From Flavobacteriales bacterium (GTDB lineage Bacteria > Bacteroidota > Bacteroidia > Flavobacteriales_F > PHOS-HE28): 64,000 nt of DNA. Shown here piece after piece: positions 50,811 to 59,396 of this stretch. The stretch is taken from positions 4,216,001 to 4,280,000 of the forward strand of contig CP064979.1 of assembly GCA_016699575.1 (NCBI GenBank). The letters run 5' to 3'. The notes below the pieces were generated by a model, which saw nothing but the letters and a program-made list of their open reading frames with translations, did no database searches and was not told the origin of the DNA. The translations under genes were made by a program, and so were the position numbers. Numbering within the stretch: the stretch's first letter is position 1; each line of letters opens with the position of its first letter.

Positions 50811-52349
50811 ATGAAGCTGACGCTCCACACCATCGGTTGCTTGGCCTTTGCCACGTTGTTGCACACCGCCATGTTCGCCCAGGACGGCCTGCCCGACCCC
50901 ACCTTCGGCAACAACGGTGTGGTGCAACACGACTTGGATGGCAAGGCCGATGTGGCCTTGGGCATGGCACTGCAGCCGGATGGGAAAGTGGTTGTGTGCG
51001 GCAGCAAGCGCGACTATCCGGCTGAAGAGGACCTCTTCGTTGCGCGGTTCAATAGTGATGGTTCGCTGGACACCGATTTTGCGAGCAATGGCTGGTTCGA
51101 GTACGACCATGCGGGCGGATCCGATGTAGCCTGGTCGATCACTGTGAGGCCCGATGGTCGTCTTGTGGTGGTTGGCACCGCATTGAGCGGCTCGAACTAT
51201 CAAGGCTTTGTCTTGCAGCTTGATGGGAACGGCACTCTTGACCCTGGCTTCGGCCAAGGGGGGCTTTTCGTTGCCCAACACCCGTTCGGTTCCGGTTTGG
51301 GCAGCATTGTATTGCTTTCGGATGGTTCGTTGGTCGGAGCAGGGTCTGTGATGGACTCGTCCAACTACTACTATCCATTGATCGTTAAGCTCGACGCCGC
51401 CGGGGAGTTGGACACGTCATTCGGTACAGGGGGCGCAACGACCACTAGCGAAGCTGGCACGCAACTGATCCATGTGAGTTCCGGACCTGGCGGATCGCTG
51501 GTCGCTTCTGGCAATCATCAAGTTAACGAACTAAGGATCTTCAAGCTATCCGCCGATGGCACGTTGGATCCCGCATTCGGTACCAATGGGGTTTTCATGG
51601 AGAGTGTTTCCTTGCCGGAAGGAGAGCATGCCCTACTGCCCAGTGGCAAGGTCCTGATCAGTGGGCAAAGCGGGAACGACCTTCGTTCGGTAAGATTGCT
51701 ACCAGATGGTACGTTGGACGCGAATTATGGCACGGGCGGTGTTGTTAACGAGATCGTGCCGAACATTCAGGCATCCCGGACCATGGTCGCATTGCCGGAC
51801 GGGCGTTTCATTGTTGGAGGAAGGCACTACTCGGGCAATGCATGGTCGCATATGGTGGTGCGGTTCCTATCGGATGGCAGTCCCGATCCTTCCTTTGGCA
51901 CGAACGGATATGCCTATTTGAACTTTTCACCTGCGCAACACCACGCCAATGACATAGCTGCGCTGTCTGATGGGAAAGTGGTTTGTGTCTTTGGCAGGAC
52001 CACTGTCTTGAACAACGACGCGGATATCGTGTTGGTACGCTTGACCGGTACCCCTATCGGTATTCAAGAGACACTTTCCATGCAAGTTGGATCATTGCGC
52101 TGTTCAGCCGCGCAAGGTGATCTGTTGGTCTTCGGCCCGATGTTTCCGGATGCCCAGGGCTATTCCGTTGCCGTTTCGGATATGAGCGGGCGGTCCGTCA
52201 ATACCTCTGGGGCCACTTTCACCGCGTCAGGCAATTGCACGCCCTGCGCAGCGCCGCTCCCAAGGGCGTTGGCGGCCGGCGTCTATGTGGCTTCGGTTGC
52301 CGATCCTGAAGGCAGGTCGCGCACGTGCCGTTTCGTGTTGGCGGATTAG
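50811..52349 (+). CDS. Secreted delta-60 repeat protein
   Basis: A 512-residue exported protein with signal peptide MKLTLHTIGCLAFATLLHTA. At least six delta-60-type repeats of about 55 residues are visible, such as DPTFGNNGVVQHDLDGKADV, followed by LQPDGKVVVCG and FNSDGSLDTDFASNG; later TLDPAFGTNGVF. The last ~75 residues (YSVAVSDMSGRSVNTSG and LPRALAAGVYVASVAD) form a T9SS type A-like sorting domain. The start at 50811 is chosen for the signal peptide; an upstream in-frame ATG would place 17 polar residues before it. Role unknown, probably a surface or released protein. Confidence 0.88.
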   Translation: MKLTLHTIGCLAFATLLHTAMFAQDGLPDPTFGNNGVVQHDLDGKADVALGMALQPDGKVVVCGSKRDYPAEEDLFVARFNSDGSLDTDFASNGWFEYDHAGGSDVAWSITVRPDGRLVVVGTALSGSNYQGFVLQLDGNGTLDPGFGQGGLFVAQHPFGSGLGSIVLLSDGSLVGAGSVMDSSNYYYPLIVKLDAAGELDTSFGTGGATTTSEAGTQLIHVSSGPGGSLVASGNHQVNELRIFKLSADGTLDPAFGTNGVFMESVSLPEGEHALLPSGKVLISGQSGNDLRSVRLLPDGTLDANYGTGGVVNEIVPNIQASRTMVALPDGRFIVGGRHYSGNAWSHMVVRFLSDGSPDPSFGTNGYAYLNFSPAQHHANDIAALSDGKVVCVFGRTTVLNNDADIVLVRLTGTPIGIQETLSMQVGSLRCSAAQGDLLVFGPMFPDAQGYSVAVSDMSGRSVNTSGATFTASGNCTPCAAPLPRALAAGVYVASVADPEGRSRTCRFVLAD

Positions 52350-52476
52350 GACCGTCATTCTTGGCAGACAAGGGTGTTAACAACCCTTGGTGGAGCGTTG
52401 TAGATGCCCGGTCGCCCATCGCCTTTGCCTGGGCCTAGTTTTGTCCGGCCTATCCGTTGTAAAGGCCTTGGTTATC

Positions 52477-52941
52477 GTGTCGACCGCTGCACTGGAAAAG
52501 AATGTCGAGGCCCTGAACGACAGGTTCATACGGGCCATGGAAGGCTTGGGCTATACGGGCTATAGCCTGAGCAAGGAACTGGGGACCTCGGAAGCAGTGA
52601 TCAGCAACATACGCAACCGCAAGAATCCGCCCAATATCCTGCTCGTGCGCGACCTGCTGGACCGGCATTTGGACCTGAACCCGGATTGGCTGCTGTTCGG
52701 CCGTGGGGAGATGATGCGGACCCAACCGCTGCCGCGCAAAGGCCAACCTGTGCCGGATGAGATGCTCACGAAAGTGTATGACCGTCTGACCAGTCTGGAA
52801 GACCTGTTCAAACGTTCGCTGCACGCCCAACTGGAACGGAGCACGATAGAAGAAGAGAGCGTTTCCGCCTTGGCGGAACGCGTGAAGAGCTTGGAGCGCG
52901 AGGTGGCGGCCGTCAAGAAGACCGCAAGTACCAAGCGTTGA
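52477..52941 (+). CDS. Small helix-turn-helix protein with coiled-coil tail
   Basis: A 154-residue protein if GTG 52477 is used; ATG 52387 would add 30 odd residues. Residues about 10-70 look like a phage-repressor/XRE-type helix-turn-helix: FIRAMEGLGYTGYSLSKELG, TSEAVISNIRNRKNPPNILL, VRDLLDRHLDLNPDWLLFG. The C-terminal part (LTSLEDLFKRSLHAQLERST and VKSLEREVAAVKKTASTKR) is a coiled coil, for dimerisation. It probably binds DNA. It overlaps by 29 bp, tail to tail, with the following minus-strand gene. Confidence 0.7.
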   Translation: MSTAALEKNVEALNDRFIRAMEGLGYTGYSLSKELGTSEAVISNIRNRKNPPNILLVRDLLDRHLDLNPDWLLFGRGEMMRTQPLPRKGQPVPDEMLTKVYDRLTSLEDLFKRSLHAQLERSTIEEESVSALAERVKSLEREVAAVKKTASTKR

Positions 52942-53332
52942 CCGAGTCGACCACTTCGCGGTGCATGGCTTCCACCCGGTTCACGTAGTTGAGCACCTCA
53001 AGGTCAGTGTAGCGCGCTTCGGCGAGCTCGATCGAAAACCGAAGGGCCTCGGTCTGCGAACGGAGCCGGTCCGGGCAACGCTGGCCCAACGCAAAGACAT
53101 CCCGGTCCTGCAATGGTTCAAGCATGCGCAGCGTGTTGATGAGTCCTTGCAGCATCAGGTAATTCCACTTCAGTTGGCGATCGAGCAGGGCCGGCCGGTC
53201 GCTATATACTTGTTGGGAAAGTCGTGTTAGCGCCAGGACGGCCTCGTTCAGCACAATGCCATTGCGATCGGTCCAATGCCTCAAGGAGGGATGACCGATC
53301 GCGATCATCTCCGTCCGTTCTCCTTCGCTCAT
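52913..53332 (-). CDS. Hypothetical helical protein
   Basis: A 139-residue protein rich in helix-forming residues: NEAVLALTRLSQQVYSD, KWNYLMLQGLINTLRMLEPL, FSIELAEARYTDLEVLNYV and REVVDSVNAWYLRSS. No signal peptide or membrane span. No family was recognised. Its last 29 bp overlap the end of the HTH gene on the opposite strand, so their transcripts would be complementary at the 3' ends. Confidence 0.55.
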   Translation of the reverse strand: MSEGERTEMIAIGHPSLRHWTDRNGIVLNEAVLALTRLSQQVYSDRPALLDRQLKWNYLMLQGLINTLRMLEPLQDRDVFALGQRCPDRLRSQTEALRFSIELAEARYTDLEVLNYVNRVEAMHREVVDSVNAWYLRSS

Positions 53333-53516
53333 GGGGTCAGGGTTTAGAAGGAACTCGCCGTGGAAAATAAGGCACTCGTCGAATATCCCAAGGTTTCAAT
53401 GCTCAAGACGAGCAATGGTTGCCTAACGCTCATGAGCGGTTGGCATTGTCCAACGCACGGAGGGGTCAGGCACTGGTTTCCCACCCCTGTAATGCTGGTG
53501 GGGCAGCACAAAACGA

Positions 53517-53541
53517 AAAGGCCCGCTCATCGCGGGCCTTT
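53517..53541 (-). terminator. Rho-independent terminator after rplT
   Basis: AAAGGCCCGC (53517-53526), loop TCATC, GCGGGCCTTT (53532-53541). On the minus strand the stem is followed by TTTTCGTTTTG. It lies 20 bp after the rplT stop and is the end of the thrS-infC-rpmI-rplT row. Confidence 0.85.
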
Positions 53542-53561
53542 CCACACACTGACTTGGATGG

Positions 53562-53906
53562 TTACTTCACCTTGTCCACGATGGCCTTGAAGGCCGCCAT
53601 GTCCGTGTAGGCGATCTCGGCGAGCGCCTTGCGGTCCAGGTTGATGTTGTTCTTCTTCAAGCCGTTCATGAACACGCTGTAGCTCATGCCATTGATGCGT
53701 GTGGCGGCGTTGATGCGCTGGATCCACAGCGCACGGAAATCGCGCTTCTTCAGGCGGCGGCCATCGAAGGCGTGCGTGAGGCCTTTCTCCACGCTGTTCT
53801 TCGCAACGGTCCAAACGTTCTTGCGTTTGCCGAAGCTGCCTTTGGCCAGTTTGAGGACTTTCTTCTTTCGGGCCCGGCTGGCCGGGCTGTTGGTTGCTCT
53901 TGGCAT
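53562..53906 (-). CDS. rplT: 50S ribosomal protein L20
   Basis: A 114-residue ribosomal protein that binds 23S rRNA early in large-subunit assembly. The N-terminus MPRATNSPASRARKKKVL and then LKLAKGSFGKRKNVWTVAKN, FRALWIQRINAATRINGMSY and LDRKALAEIAYTDMAAF are diagnostic for L20. Standard length. It is the last gene of the infC-rpmI-rplT group, with its terminator directly downstream. No L20-type pseudoknot leader could be confirmed by eye. Confidence 0.98.
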   Translation of the reverse strand: MPRATNSPASRARKKKVLKLAKGSFGKRKNVWTVAKNSVEKGLTHAFDGRRLKKRDFRALWIQRINAATRINGMSYSVFMNGLKKNNINLDRKALAEIAYTDMAAFKAIVDKVK

Positions 53907-53992
53907 CTTTCGTTGGTTTTCGGTCCTGAGCGCCCCTGCGGTGAGGAGACTTTTGTGCTGGCAGGCCCTGGTTTAACGTTACCGTCCCGGCC

Positions 53993-54184
53993 TCAGGCGA
54001 TGAGGGCCAGGATGTTCTTCTTCTCGGTGGGGTGCACCGTGGCGAACTTGCGCAGACCGCGCTTCCGCTTCTTCTCCTTCTTGGTGAGGATGTGGTTCTT
54101 GAATGCGTGCTTGCGTTTGATCTCACCGGTGCCGGTGAGCTTGAAACGCTTCTTCGCGCCGCTGTTGCTCTTTTGTTTTGGCAT
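53993..54184 (-). CDS. rpmI: 50S ribosomal protein L35
   Basis: A 63-residue ribosomal protein of the large subunit. The sequence PKQKSNSGAKKRFKLTGTGE and RKHAFKNHILTKKEKKRKRG, ending FATVHPTEKKNILALIA, is a typical L35. It sits between infC and rplT in the conserved order. The gap to rplT is 86 bp. Confidence 0.98.
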   Translation of the reverse strand: MPKQKSNSGAKKRFKLTGTGEIKRKHAFKNHILTKKEKKRKRGLRKFATVHPTEKKNILALIA

Positions 54185-54259
54185 GGCCTCTCGTGTTGTC
54201 GTCGTCAGTGTGTGCCTTGTGGGGTGCTTGTCATCCCGGCTTGACCCGGGATCGCGCCC

Positions 54260-54865
54260 TTACTTTTTCTTCTTGGGGATGATGAACATCATCATGCGTT
54301 TGCCCTCCAGCTTGGGCATGCTCTCCACCACGCCGTGCTCCTCCAGGTCCTGTGCGAACTTGAGCAGAAGGATCTCGCCCCGCTCCTTGAACACGATGCT
54401 GCGGCCGCGGAAGAACACGAAGGCCTTCACCTTGTGCCCTTCGGCCAGGAACTTCTTGGCGTGCGCCAGCTTGAAGTTCAGGTCGTGCTCGTCGGTGTTG
54501 GGCCCGAAGCGGATCTCCTTCAGTTCAACAACGCTCTGCTTGCTCTTGATCTCCTTCTGCTTCTTCTTGAGGTCGTACAGGAACTTCTTGTAATCCACGA
54601 TGCGGCAGACCGGTGGATCGGCCGTGGGGCTGATCTCCACCAGGTCCAAACCCAGTTCCTGCGCCATCCGCAGGGCATCGGCAAATGGGAAAACGCCTTG
54701 TTCAACGTTCTCGCCAACCACGCGCACCTGGTTCACACCATAAATGCGGTCGTTCGTGCGGTGCGGGTCTTCCTTGCGCACACGGCCCCTGAACGGGGGC
54801 CTGCCACCACCTGGGCGAGGGCCGCTGAACGGCGGCCGGGGTTTATTGAACGGGGGTCCTGCCAC
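54260..54865 (-). CDS. infC: Translation initiation factor IF-3 with Pro/Arg-rich N-terminal extension
   Basis: A 201-residue initiation factor that binds the 30S subunit and checks start-codon pairing. It begins at GTG 54865. The first ~35 residues are a Pro/Gly/Arg-rich extension (KPRPPFSGPRPGGGRPPFRG). The core follows: TNDRIYGVNQVRVVGENVE, LGLDLVEISPTADPPVCRI, VDYKKFLYDLKKKQKE and RFGPNTDEHDLNFKLAHAK. Normal IF-3 has about 170-180 residues. It precedes rpmI and follows thrS in the usual order. In other bacteria infC uses a rare start codon for autoregulation; here it is GTG. Confidence 0.97.
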   Translation of the reverse strand: MAGPPFNKPRPPFSGPRPGGGRPPFRGRVRKEDPHRTNDRIYGVNQVRVVGENVEQGVFPFADALRMAQELGLDLVEISPTADPPVCRIVDYKKFLYDLKKKQKEIKSKQSVVELKEIRFGPNTDEHDLNFKLAHAKKFLAEGHKVKAFVFFRGRSIVFKERGEILLLKFAQDLEEHGVVESMPKLEGKRMMMFIIPKKKK

Positions 54866-54893
54866 TGAAGGGTTGTTGGTTCCTGCTACTGCC

Positions 54894-56837
54894 TCAGAGG
54901 CTGCCGAGCTGCGCCGCGATGCGTTCCTGCACCAGTGCGGTGAAGGCTTGCGGGGACATGCTGCCCAGGTCGCCCTGGCCCTGTTCCCTTACGCTCACGG
55001 TGCCGTCGCCGGCCTCTTTCTCTCCGATGATGAGCATGAACGGGATCTTGCTGAGCTCCGCATCGCGGATCTTCTTCCCGATCTTTTCGTTCCGCTCGTC
55101 AACGAGGGCGCGAATATCAGAATCTTTCAGGCTCGCGGCGATGGCCTTGCACTGGTCGATGTACTTGTCCGAAATGGGCAGCAGGATGGCCTGTTCGGGC
55201 GTGAGCCACAGGGGGAACTTCCCGGCCGTGTGTTCTATGATGACCGCGATGAACCGTTCGAGGCTGCCGAACGGGGCACGGTGGATCATCACCGGGCGGT
55301 GCCGACCGTTGTCGCTGCCAACGTATTCCAGTTCGAACCGCTCTGGCAGGTTGTAGTCCACTTGGATGGTGCCCAACTGCCACTTACGACCCAAGGCATC
55401 CTTCACCATGAAGTCGAGCTTGGGGCCATAGAAGGCCGCCTCCCCGTATTCCACCGTGGTTTTCATGCCGCACTCGGCCGCCGCATCGATGATCGCCTGC
55501 TCAGCCTTTGCCCAGTTCTCCTCGCTACCGATGTATTTGCTGCGGTCTTCTTTGTCCCTCAGGCTGACCTGCGCCTCGAACTTCTCGAAGTTCAAGGCCC
55601 TGAGGACCAGAAGGACAAGGTCGATGACCTTAAGGAATTCTTCCTTCACCTGGTCGGGTCGGCAAAACAGGTGAGCATCGTCCTGGGTGAAGCCGCGGAC
55701 CCGGGCAAGACCATGCAGCTCGCCGCTCTGTTCATAGCGGTAAACAGTCCCGAATTCTGCCAAGCGAAGAGGCAGATCCTTGTAGCTGCGCGGACGGCTG
55801 GCGAAGATCTCGCAGTGGTGCGGGCAGTTCATGGGCTTCAGCATGAAGAGCTCGCCCTCCTGCGGGGTGCTGATCGGCTGGAAGCTGTCCTTGCCGTATT
55901 TCTCCCAGTGGCCGCTGGTCTCGTAAAGCGCCTTGCTCCCGATGTGCGGCGTGGCCACTTGCACATAACCGGCCTTTTCCTGGGCCGTTTTCATGAAGTT
56001 GATGAGCCGTTCACGGAGGGCGGCTCCCTTCGGCAACCAAAGGGGTAACCCCGCTCCCACTCTCTCGCTGAAGGTGAACAGGTCGAGTTCTTTGCCCACT
56101 TTCCGGTGGTCGCGCTTCTTGGCCTCCTCCAGCATCACCAAGTACTCGTCCAGTTCCTTCTGTTTGGGGAAGGTGATGGCGTAGAGGCGGGTGAGCTGCT
56201 TGCGCTTCTCATCTCCGCGCCAGTAGGCCCCGGCCACGTTCAACACCTTGAAGGCCTTGATGAACGACGTGTCGGGGATGTGCGGCCCACGGCAGAGGTC
56301 AGTGAAATTGCCTTGCGTGTAGAAGGTGATCTGGCCGTCCTGCAGACCTTCGATGAGTTCCAGTTTGTACTCGTCGCCCTTTTCGGTGAAGTACTTCACC
56401 GCGTCGGCCTTGGAAACCTCTTTCCGATCGAAGACCAGCTTCTTGGCCACCAGCTCCTTGAACTTGGCCTCGATGGCGGCAAAGTCGCCTTCGCCCACGC
56501 TCCGGTCGCCGAAATCCACATCGTAGTAGAAGCCGTTCTCGATGGGCGGTCCAATGCCGAATTTGGTTCCGGGGAACAGTGCTTCCAATGCTTCGGCCAT
56601 CACGTGCGCGCTGCTGTGCCACATTGTGGACTTTCCCTCGGTGTCGTTCCAGGTCAGCAATGCGAGGGTGCACGTTTCCGGCAACACGCGGTTCGCATCG
56701 CGCACTTCCCCGTTCACCTTCGCACTAAGGACGTTGCGGGCCAAGCCTTCGCTGATGCTCTTGGCCACGTCCATGGCCGTCACTTGGCCATCATAGCTGC
56801 GGACACTTCCGTCCGGCAGGGTCACATTGGTCTTCAT
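54894..56837 (-). CDS. thrS: Threonyl-tRNA synthetase
   Basis: A 647-residue class II aminoacyl-tRNA synthetase that charges tRNA-Thr. In order: TGS domain (residues 1-62, TLPDGSVRSYDGQVTAMDVA), editing/SAD domain with the zinc-like HSSAHVMAEALEALFPG (about 75-92) and the later Cys-containing FTDLCRGPHIPDT, the catalytic domain with motif 2 YRYEQSGELHGLARVRGFTQ, the zinc ligand Cys in MNCPHHCEIF, and the C-terminal anticodon-binding domain (VDERNEKIGKKIRDAELSK). Standard length. It heads the conserved thrS-infC-rpmI-rplT row on the minus strand, with 28 bp to infC. Confidence 0.98.
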   Translation of the reverse strand: MKTNVTLPDGSVRSYDGQVTAMDVAKSISEGLARNVLSAKVNGEVRDANRVLPETCTLALLTWNDTEGKSTMWHSSAHVMAEALEALFPGTKFGIGPPIENGFYYDVDFGDRSVGEGDFAAIEAKFKELVAKKLVFDRKEVSKADAVKYFTEKGDEYKLELIEGLQDGQITFYTQGNFTDLCRGPHIPDTSFIKAFKVLNVAGAYWRGDEKRKQLTRLYAITFPKQKELDEYLVMLEEAKKRDHRKVGKELDLFTFSERVGAGLPLWLPKGAALRERLINFMKTAQEKAGYVQVATPHIGSKALYETSGHWEKYGKDSFQPISTPQEGELFMLKPMNCPHHCEIFASRPRSYKDLPLRLAEFGTVYRYEQSGELHGLARVRGFTQDDAHLFCRPDQVKEEFLKVIDLVLLVLRALNFEKFEAQVSLRDKEDRSKYIGSEENWAKAEQAIIDAAAECGMKTTVEYGEAAFYGPKLDFMVKDALGRKWQLGTIQVDYNLPERFELEYVGSDNGRHRPVMIHRAPFGSLERFIAVIIEHTAGKFPLWLTPEQAILLPISDKYIDQCKAIAASLKDSDIRALVDERNEKIGKKIRDAELSKIPFMLIIGEKEAGDGTVSVREQGQGDLGSMSPQAFTALVQERIAAQLGSL

Positions 56838-56880
56838 AGGTTCGCTTCCGCCACCCTACGAACGGTGGACGAAAGGGCCG

Positions 56881-56888
56881 CGAATGTA
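56881..56888 (-). promoter_or_regulatory. Possible -7 element for thrS
   Basis: TACATTCG on the minus strand (56888-56881) fits TAnnTTCG and lies about 44 bp upstream of the thrS ATG. The -33 position 19 nt upstream reads TGA rather than TTG, so support is partial. Confidence 0.35.
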
Positions 56889-56907
56889 GCGGCGCAGGCA
56901 CTGCCGT

Positions 56908-57285
56908 TCAGACGTCCTTGCGGTCCAGGTCCTCGAAATTCACATCCGTGAACGGCGCATCATGCGGCGCGTTCGAGGGTTGCTCAGGCTGCGCGGGGCG
57001 GTCGTGCCGTTGGTTGTCGTGCTGCATGTATTGGCCGGTGGCTTTCAACCGGTCGATCTCCGCGAAAACATCGTGCAAGCCGTCCGCGAACTTCTCGAAG
57101 TCCTCTTTGTAGAGGAAGATCTTGTGCTTCTCGTAGCTGGCCGAACCGTCCTCGTGCGTGTGCTTCTTGCTCTCCGTTATCGTGAGGTAGAGATCCTTGC
57201 CACGCGTGCTCTTCACGTCGAAGAAGTACGTCCTCTTTCCCGCGCGCACCGGCTTGCTGTACACATCCTCGCGATCGTCCGCCAT
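56908..57285 (-). CDS. DUF3276 (PUR-alpha-like) protein
   Basis: A 125-residue protein. The N-terminal ~75 residues, VYSKPVRAGKRTYFFDVKST and GKDLYLTITESKKHTHED, then YEKHKIFLYKEDFEKFADGL, are the DUF3276/PUR-like domain found in nearly all Bacteroidota and in spirochaetes, where related proteins bind single-stranded nucleic acid. The C-terminal ~45 residues are polar and Pro/Asn/Gln-rich (HDRPAQPEQPSNAPHDAP), disordered. It has the best promoter in the window directly upstream. The role in the cell is not settled. Confidence 0.9.
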   Translation of the reverse strand: MADDREDVYSKPVRAGKRTYFFDVKSTRGKDLYLTITESKKHTHEDGSASYEKHKIFLYKEDFEKFADGLHDVFAEIDRLKATGQYMQHDNQRHDRPAQPEQPSNAPHDAPFTDVNFEDLDRKDV

Positions 57286-57311
57286 GGTCAGGGTCCGTTA
57301 GGTTGGCCAAC

Positions 57312-57341
57312 CAAATATATCGGCGTCCCTTGGATACACAA
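57312..57341 (-). promoter_or_regulatory. Promoter of the DUF3276 gene
   Basis: On the minus strand TTG (57341-57339), exactly 19 nt of spacer and TATATTTG (57319-57312) form a perfect match to the Bacteroidota consensus TTG-N19-TAnnTTTG. The ATG at 57285 lies 27 bp after the -7 box. Confidence 0.8.
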
Positions 57342-57360
57342 GCCCCTAATGCGGGCGGCG

Positions 57361-59235
57361 TCATTCCGGTGCGACTTCCTCCTGGAGCAATTGCTCGTGA
57401 TAAAGAGCTGCGTAGATGCCCTCTTGCGCCATCAACTGTGCATGAGTGCCGGTCTGGGCCACGGTTCCGTGTTCCAGGACCACGATCCGGTCCGCCCCTT
57501 TCACCGCGCTGATGCGATGGCTGATGATGACCGCGGTCCGGCCCACCATCACTTCCTTGAGCCCTGTTAAGATGGCCTCCTCCGTGGCCGTGTCAACAGC
57601 GCTCAACGGGTCGTCGAAGACGAGGATCCTCGGCGAGCGGATGATGGCACGGGCAATGGACACGCGCTGCTTTTGGCCGCCACTGAGGGTGATCCCGCGT
57701 TCTCCGAGCTGGGTCGCATAGCCTTCCGGAAAGGCGATGATGTTCTCGTGCACCTGCGCCCGCCTCGCTGCACCTTCAACGGCTCCGTTCCCAGTTGGGC
57801 CTTGCGCGCCGAATGCGATGTTGTTGCCCACGGTATCGCTGAACAGGAACACATCCTGCGGAACGAAACCGAGCTGGCTGCGCAGGTCGTGGAGCGGGAT
57901 ATCGCGGATAGGGCTACCGTCGATGAGCACTTCACCGCTCGTTGCATCATACTGCCGACCGATAAGATCAGCGATGGTGCTCTTACCACTACCCGTATGG
58001 CCCACGAAAGCGATGGTGCCGCCCGCAGGTACATGGAACGACACGTTGTCCAGCGCGAGAATGCCTGTGTCGGGGTATCTGAAACTGACGTTGCGGAATT
58101 CGATCTCACCGCGCACCTCGATGCTGCTTGCGCCGTGCGGAGAGGTAATGGACGGTTCGGTGGCCAGGAATTCATTGATCCGTTCCTGGCTCACGGCCGC
58201 TTGTTGCACCAGTGATGTTACCCAACCCACGCTGGCGAAAGGCCAGGTGAGCATGTTCACGTAGAGCACGAATTGGGCTATGGTCCCCACGGTGACCCCC
58301 GGGTCGCCGTTCACCAGCATACGCCCGCCGATGTAGATGACCACCACCGTACTGAGGCCGATGAGCAAGCCGATGGCCGGCATGAAGAGGGCATCGACCC
58401 GTGCCTGTGCCAAGCTACGGCGCCTGTATTCGCGCGCTGCCTTTCCGAATTGGTCCGCGACCATGCCCTCTTTCACGTAGGCCTTCAGCACCCGGATGCC
58501 GCTGAAACTCTCTTGGGCGAGGGTGCTCAGCCGGCTCTGCTGTTCCTGCACCGCCATGCCGCGCCGGTTCATCACATCGCTCACGTAGTAGATGATGACG
58601 CTCATCACCGGCAACGGGGCCAAGGAATAGAGCGCCAGCTCGGCGTTCTTGTTGAACATGATCGCAATGCACAACACGAACAGCACGACGAGGCCCAGGG
58701 TGTACATGATGGCGGGCCCCAGGTACATGCGGACCTTCCCGACATCCTCGCTGATCCTGTTCATCAGGTCCCCGGTACTGTTGCGTTTGTAGAAGGCCCG
58801 GTCGAGCCTCTGGTAATGCTCGAACACTTCGTTCTTCATGTCGCGCTCGATGAGCCGGCTCACCACAATGATGGTCTGCCGCATGTAGAACATGAAGAGG
58901 CCCTTCAGCAATGCCAGTACGATGTAGAGCAACGCGAGCATCCCGCCCAGCTTCAGCACGAAGCCGGAGATCTCCGACGGGGGAACCTGAGCTGCCGCAG
59001 CATTATTGAACCCGACCCACCCAAGCACCCGGTCCAACGTGTCGATGGTACCCACGGGTTGGGGGTTCCCGGTGCGGGCAACTTCCAAACCGGCCATCAC
59101 CGCATCAAAAGCCTTCTTCACCACCTCGGGGCTGAGCACGGCGAAGAGGTTGCTGAGGACGATGAACCCCACCCCGGCCAGCAGGCGCCAACGGTACTTG
59201 AGCAAGTACCGGTTCAAGGTCATCAACGCGCGCAT
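57361..59235 (-). CDS. ABC exporter, fused membrane and ATPase domains
   Basis: A 624-residue half-transporter of the MsbA/multidrug type that works as a dimer. Six membrane helices lie in residues about 15-345 (LLAGVGFIVLSNLFAVLS begins the first), followed by the ATPase domain: Walker A FVGHTGSGKSTIADLIGR, Q-loop GFVPQDVFLFSDT, signature LSGGQKQRVSIARAI, Walker B ILVFDDPLSAVD, H-loop VIISHRISAV. Lipid, peptide or drug export is possible and no specific substrate can be named. It ends 76 bp from the DUF3276 gene, whose promoter lies in between, and is divergent from leucine dehydrogenase. Confidence 0.93.
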   Translation of the reverse strand: MRALMTLNRYLLKYRWRLLAGVGFIVLSNLFAVLSPEVVKKAFDAVMAGLEVARTGNPQPVGTIDTLDRVLGWVGFNNAAAAQVPPSEISGFVLKLGGMLALLYIVLALLKGLFMFYMRQTIIVVSRLIERDMKNEVFEHYQRLDRAFYKRNSTGDLMNRISEDVGKVRMYLGPAIMYTLGLVVLFVLCIAIMFNKNAELALYSLAPLPVMSVIIYYVSDVMNRRGMAVQEQQSRLSTLAQESFSGIRVLKAYVKEGMVADQFGKAAREYRRRSLAQARVDALFMPAIGLLIGLSTVVVIYIGGRMLVNGDPGVTVGTIAQFVLYVNMLTWPFASVGWVTSLVQQAAVSQERINEFLATEPSITSPHGASSIEVRGEIEFRNVSFRYPDTGILALDNVSFHVPAGGTIAFVGHTGSGKSTIADLIGRQYDATSGEVLIDGSPIRDIPLHDLRSQLGFVPQDVFLFSDTVGNNIAFGAQGPTGNGAVEGAARRAQVHENIIAFPEGYATQLGERGITLSGGQKQRVSIARAIIRSPRILVFDDPLSAVDTATEEAILTGLKEVMVGRTAVIISHRISAVKGADRIVVLEHGTVAQTGTHAQLMAQEGIYAALYHEQLLQEEVAPE

Positions 59236-59396
59236 TTCCGCTGGGGATCCTTTCTACTTTCGCCCCCGCTTTCCGGAAGCCTCTCCGCGTTGCAACTCAT
59301 CAGTCGCACGGGGCGCCGAAGGTAGAGCCCGCTCAACGAGCCACCGTACTGAACCGCAACGCGCAACACGTCAGCCGACGTCAGACCACGAAACGC

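Noticed and set aside
53333..53516. Small plus-strand gene before the rplT terminator
   Set aside because: The open frame has no recognisable motif, runs into the terminator hairpin and has atypical composition; the stretch appears non-coding.
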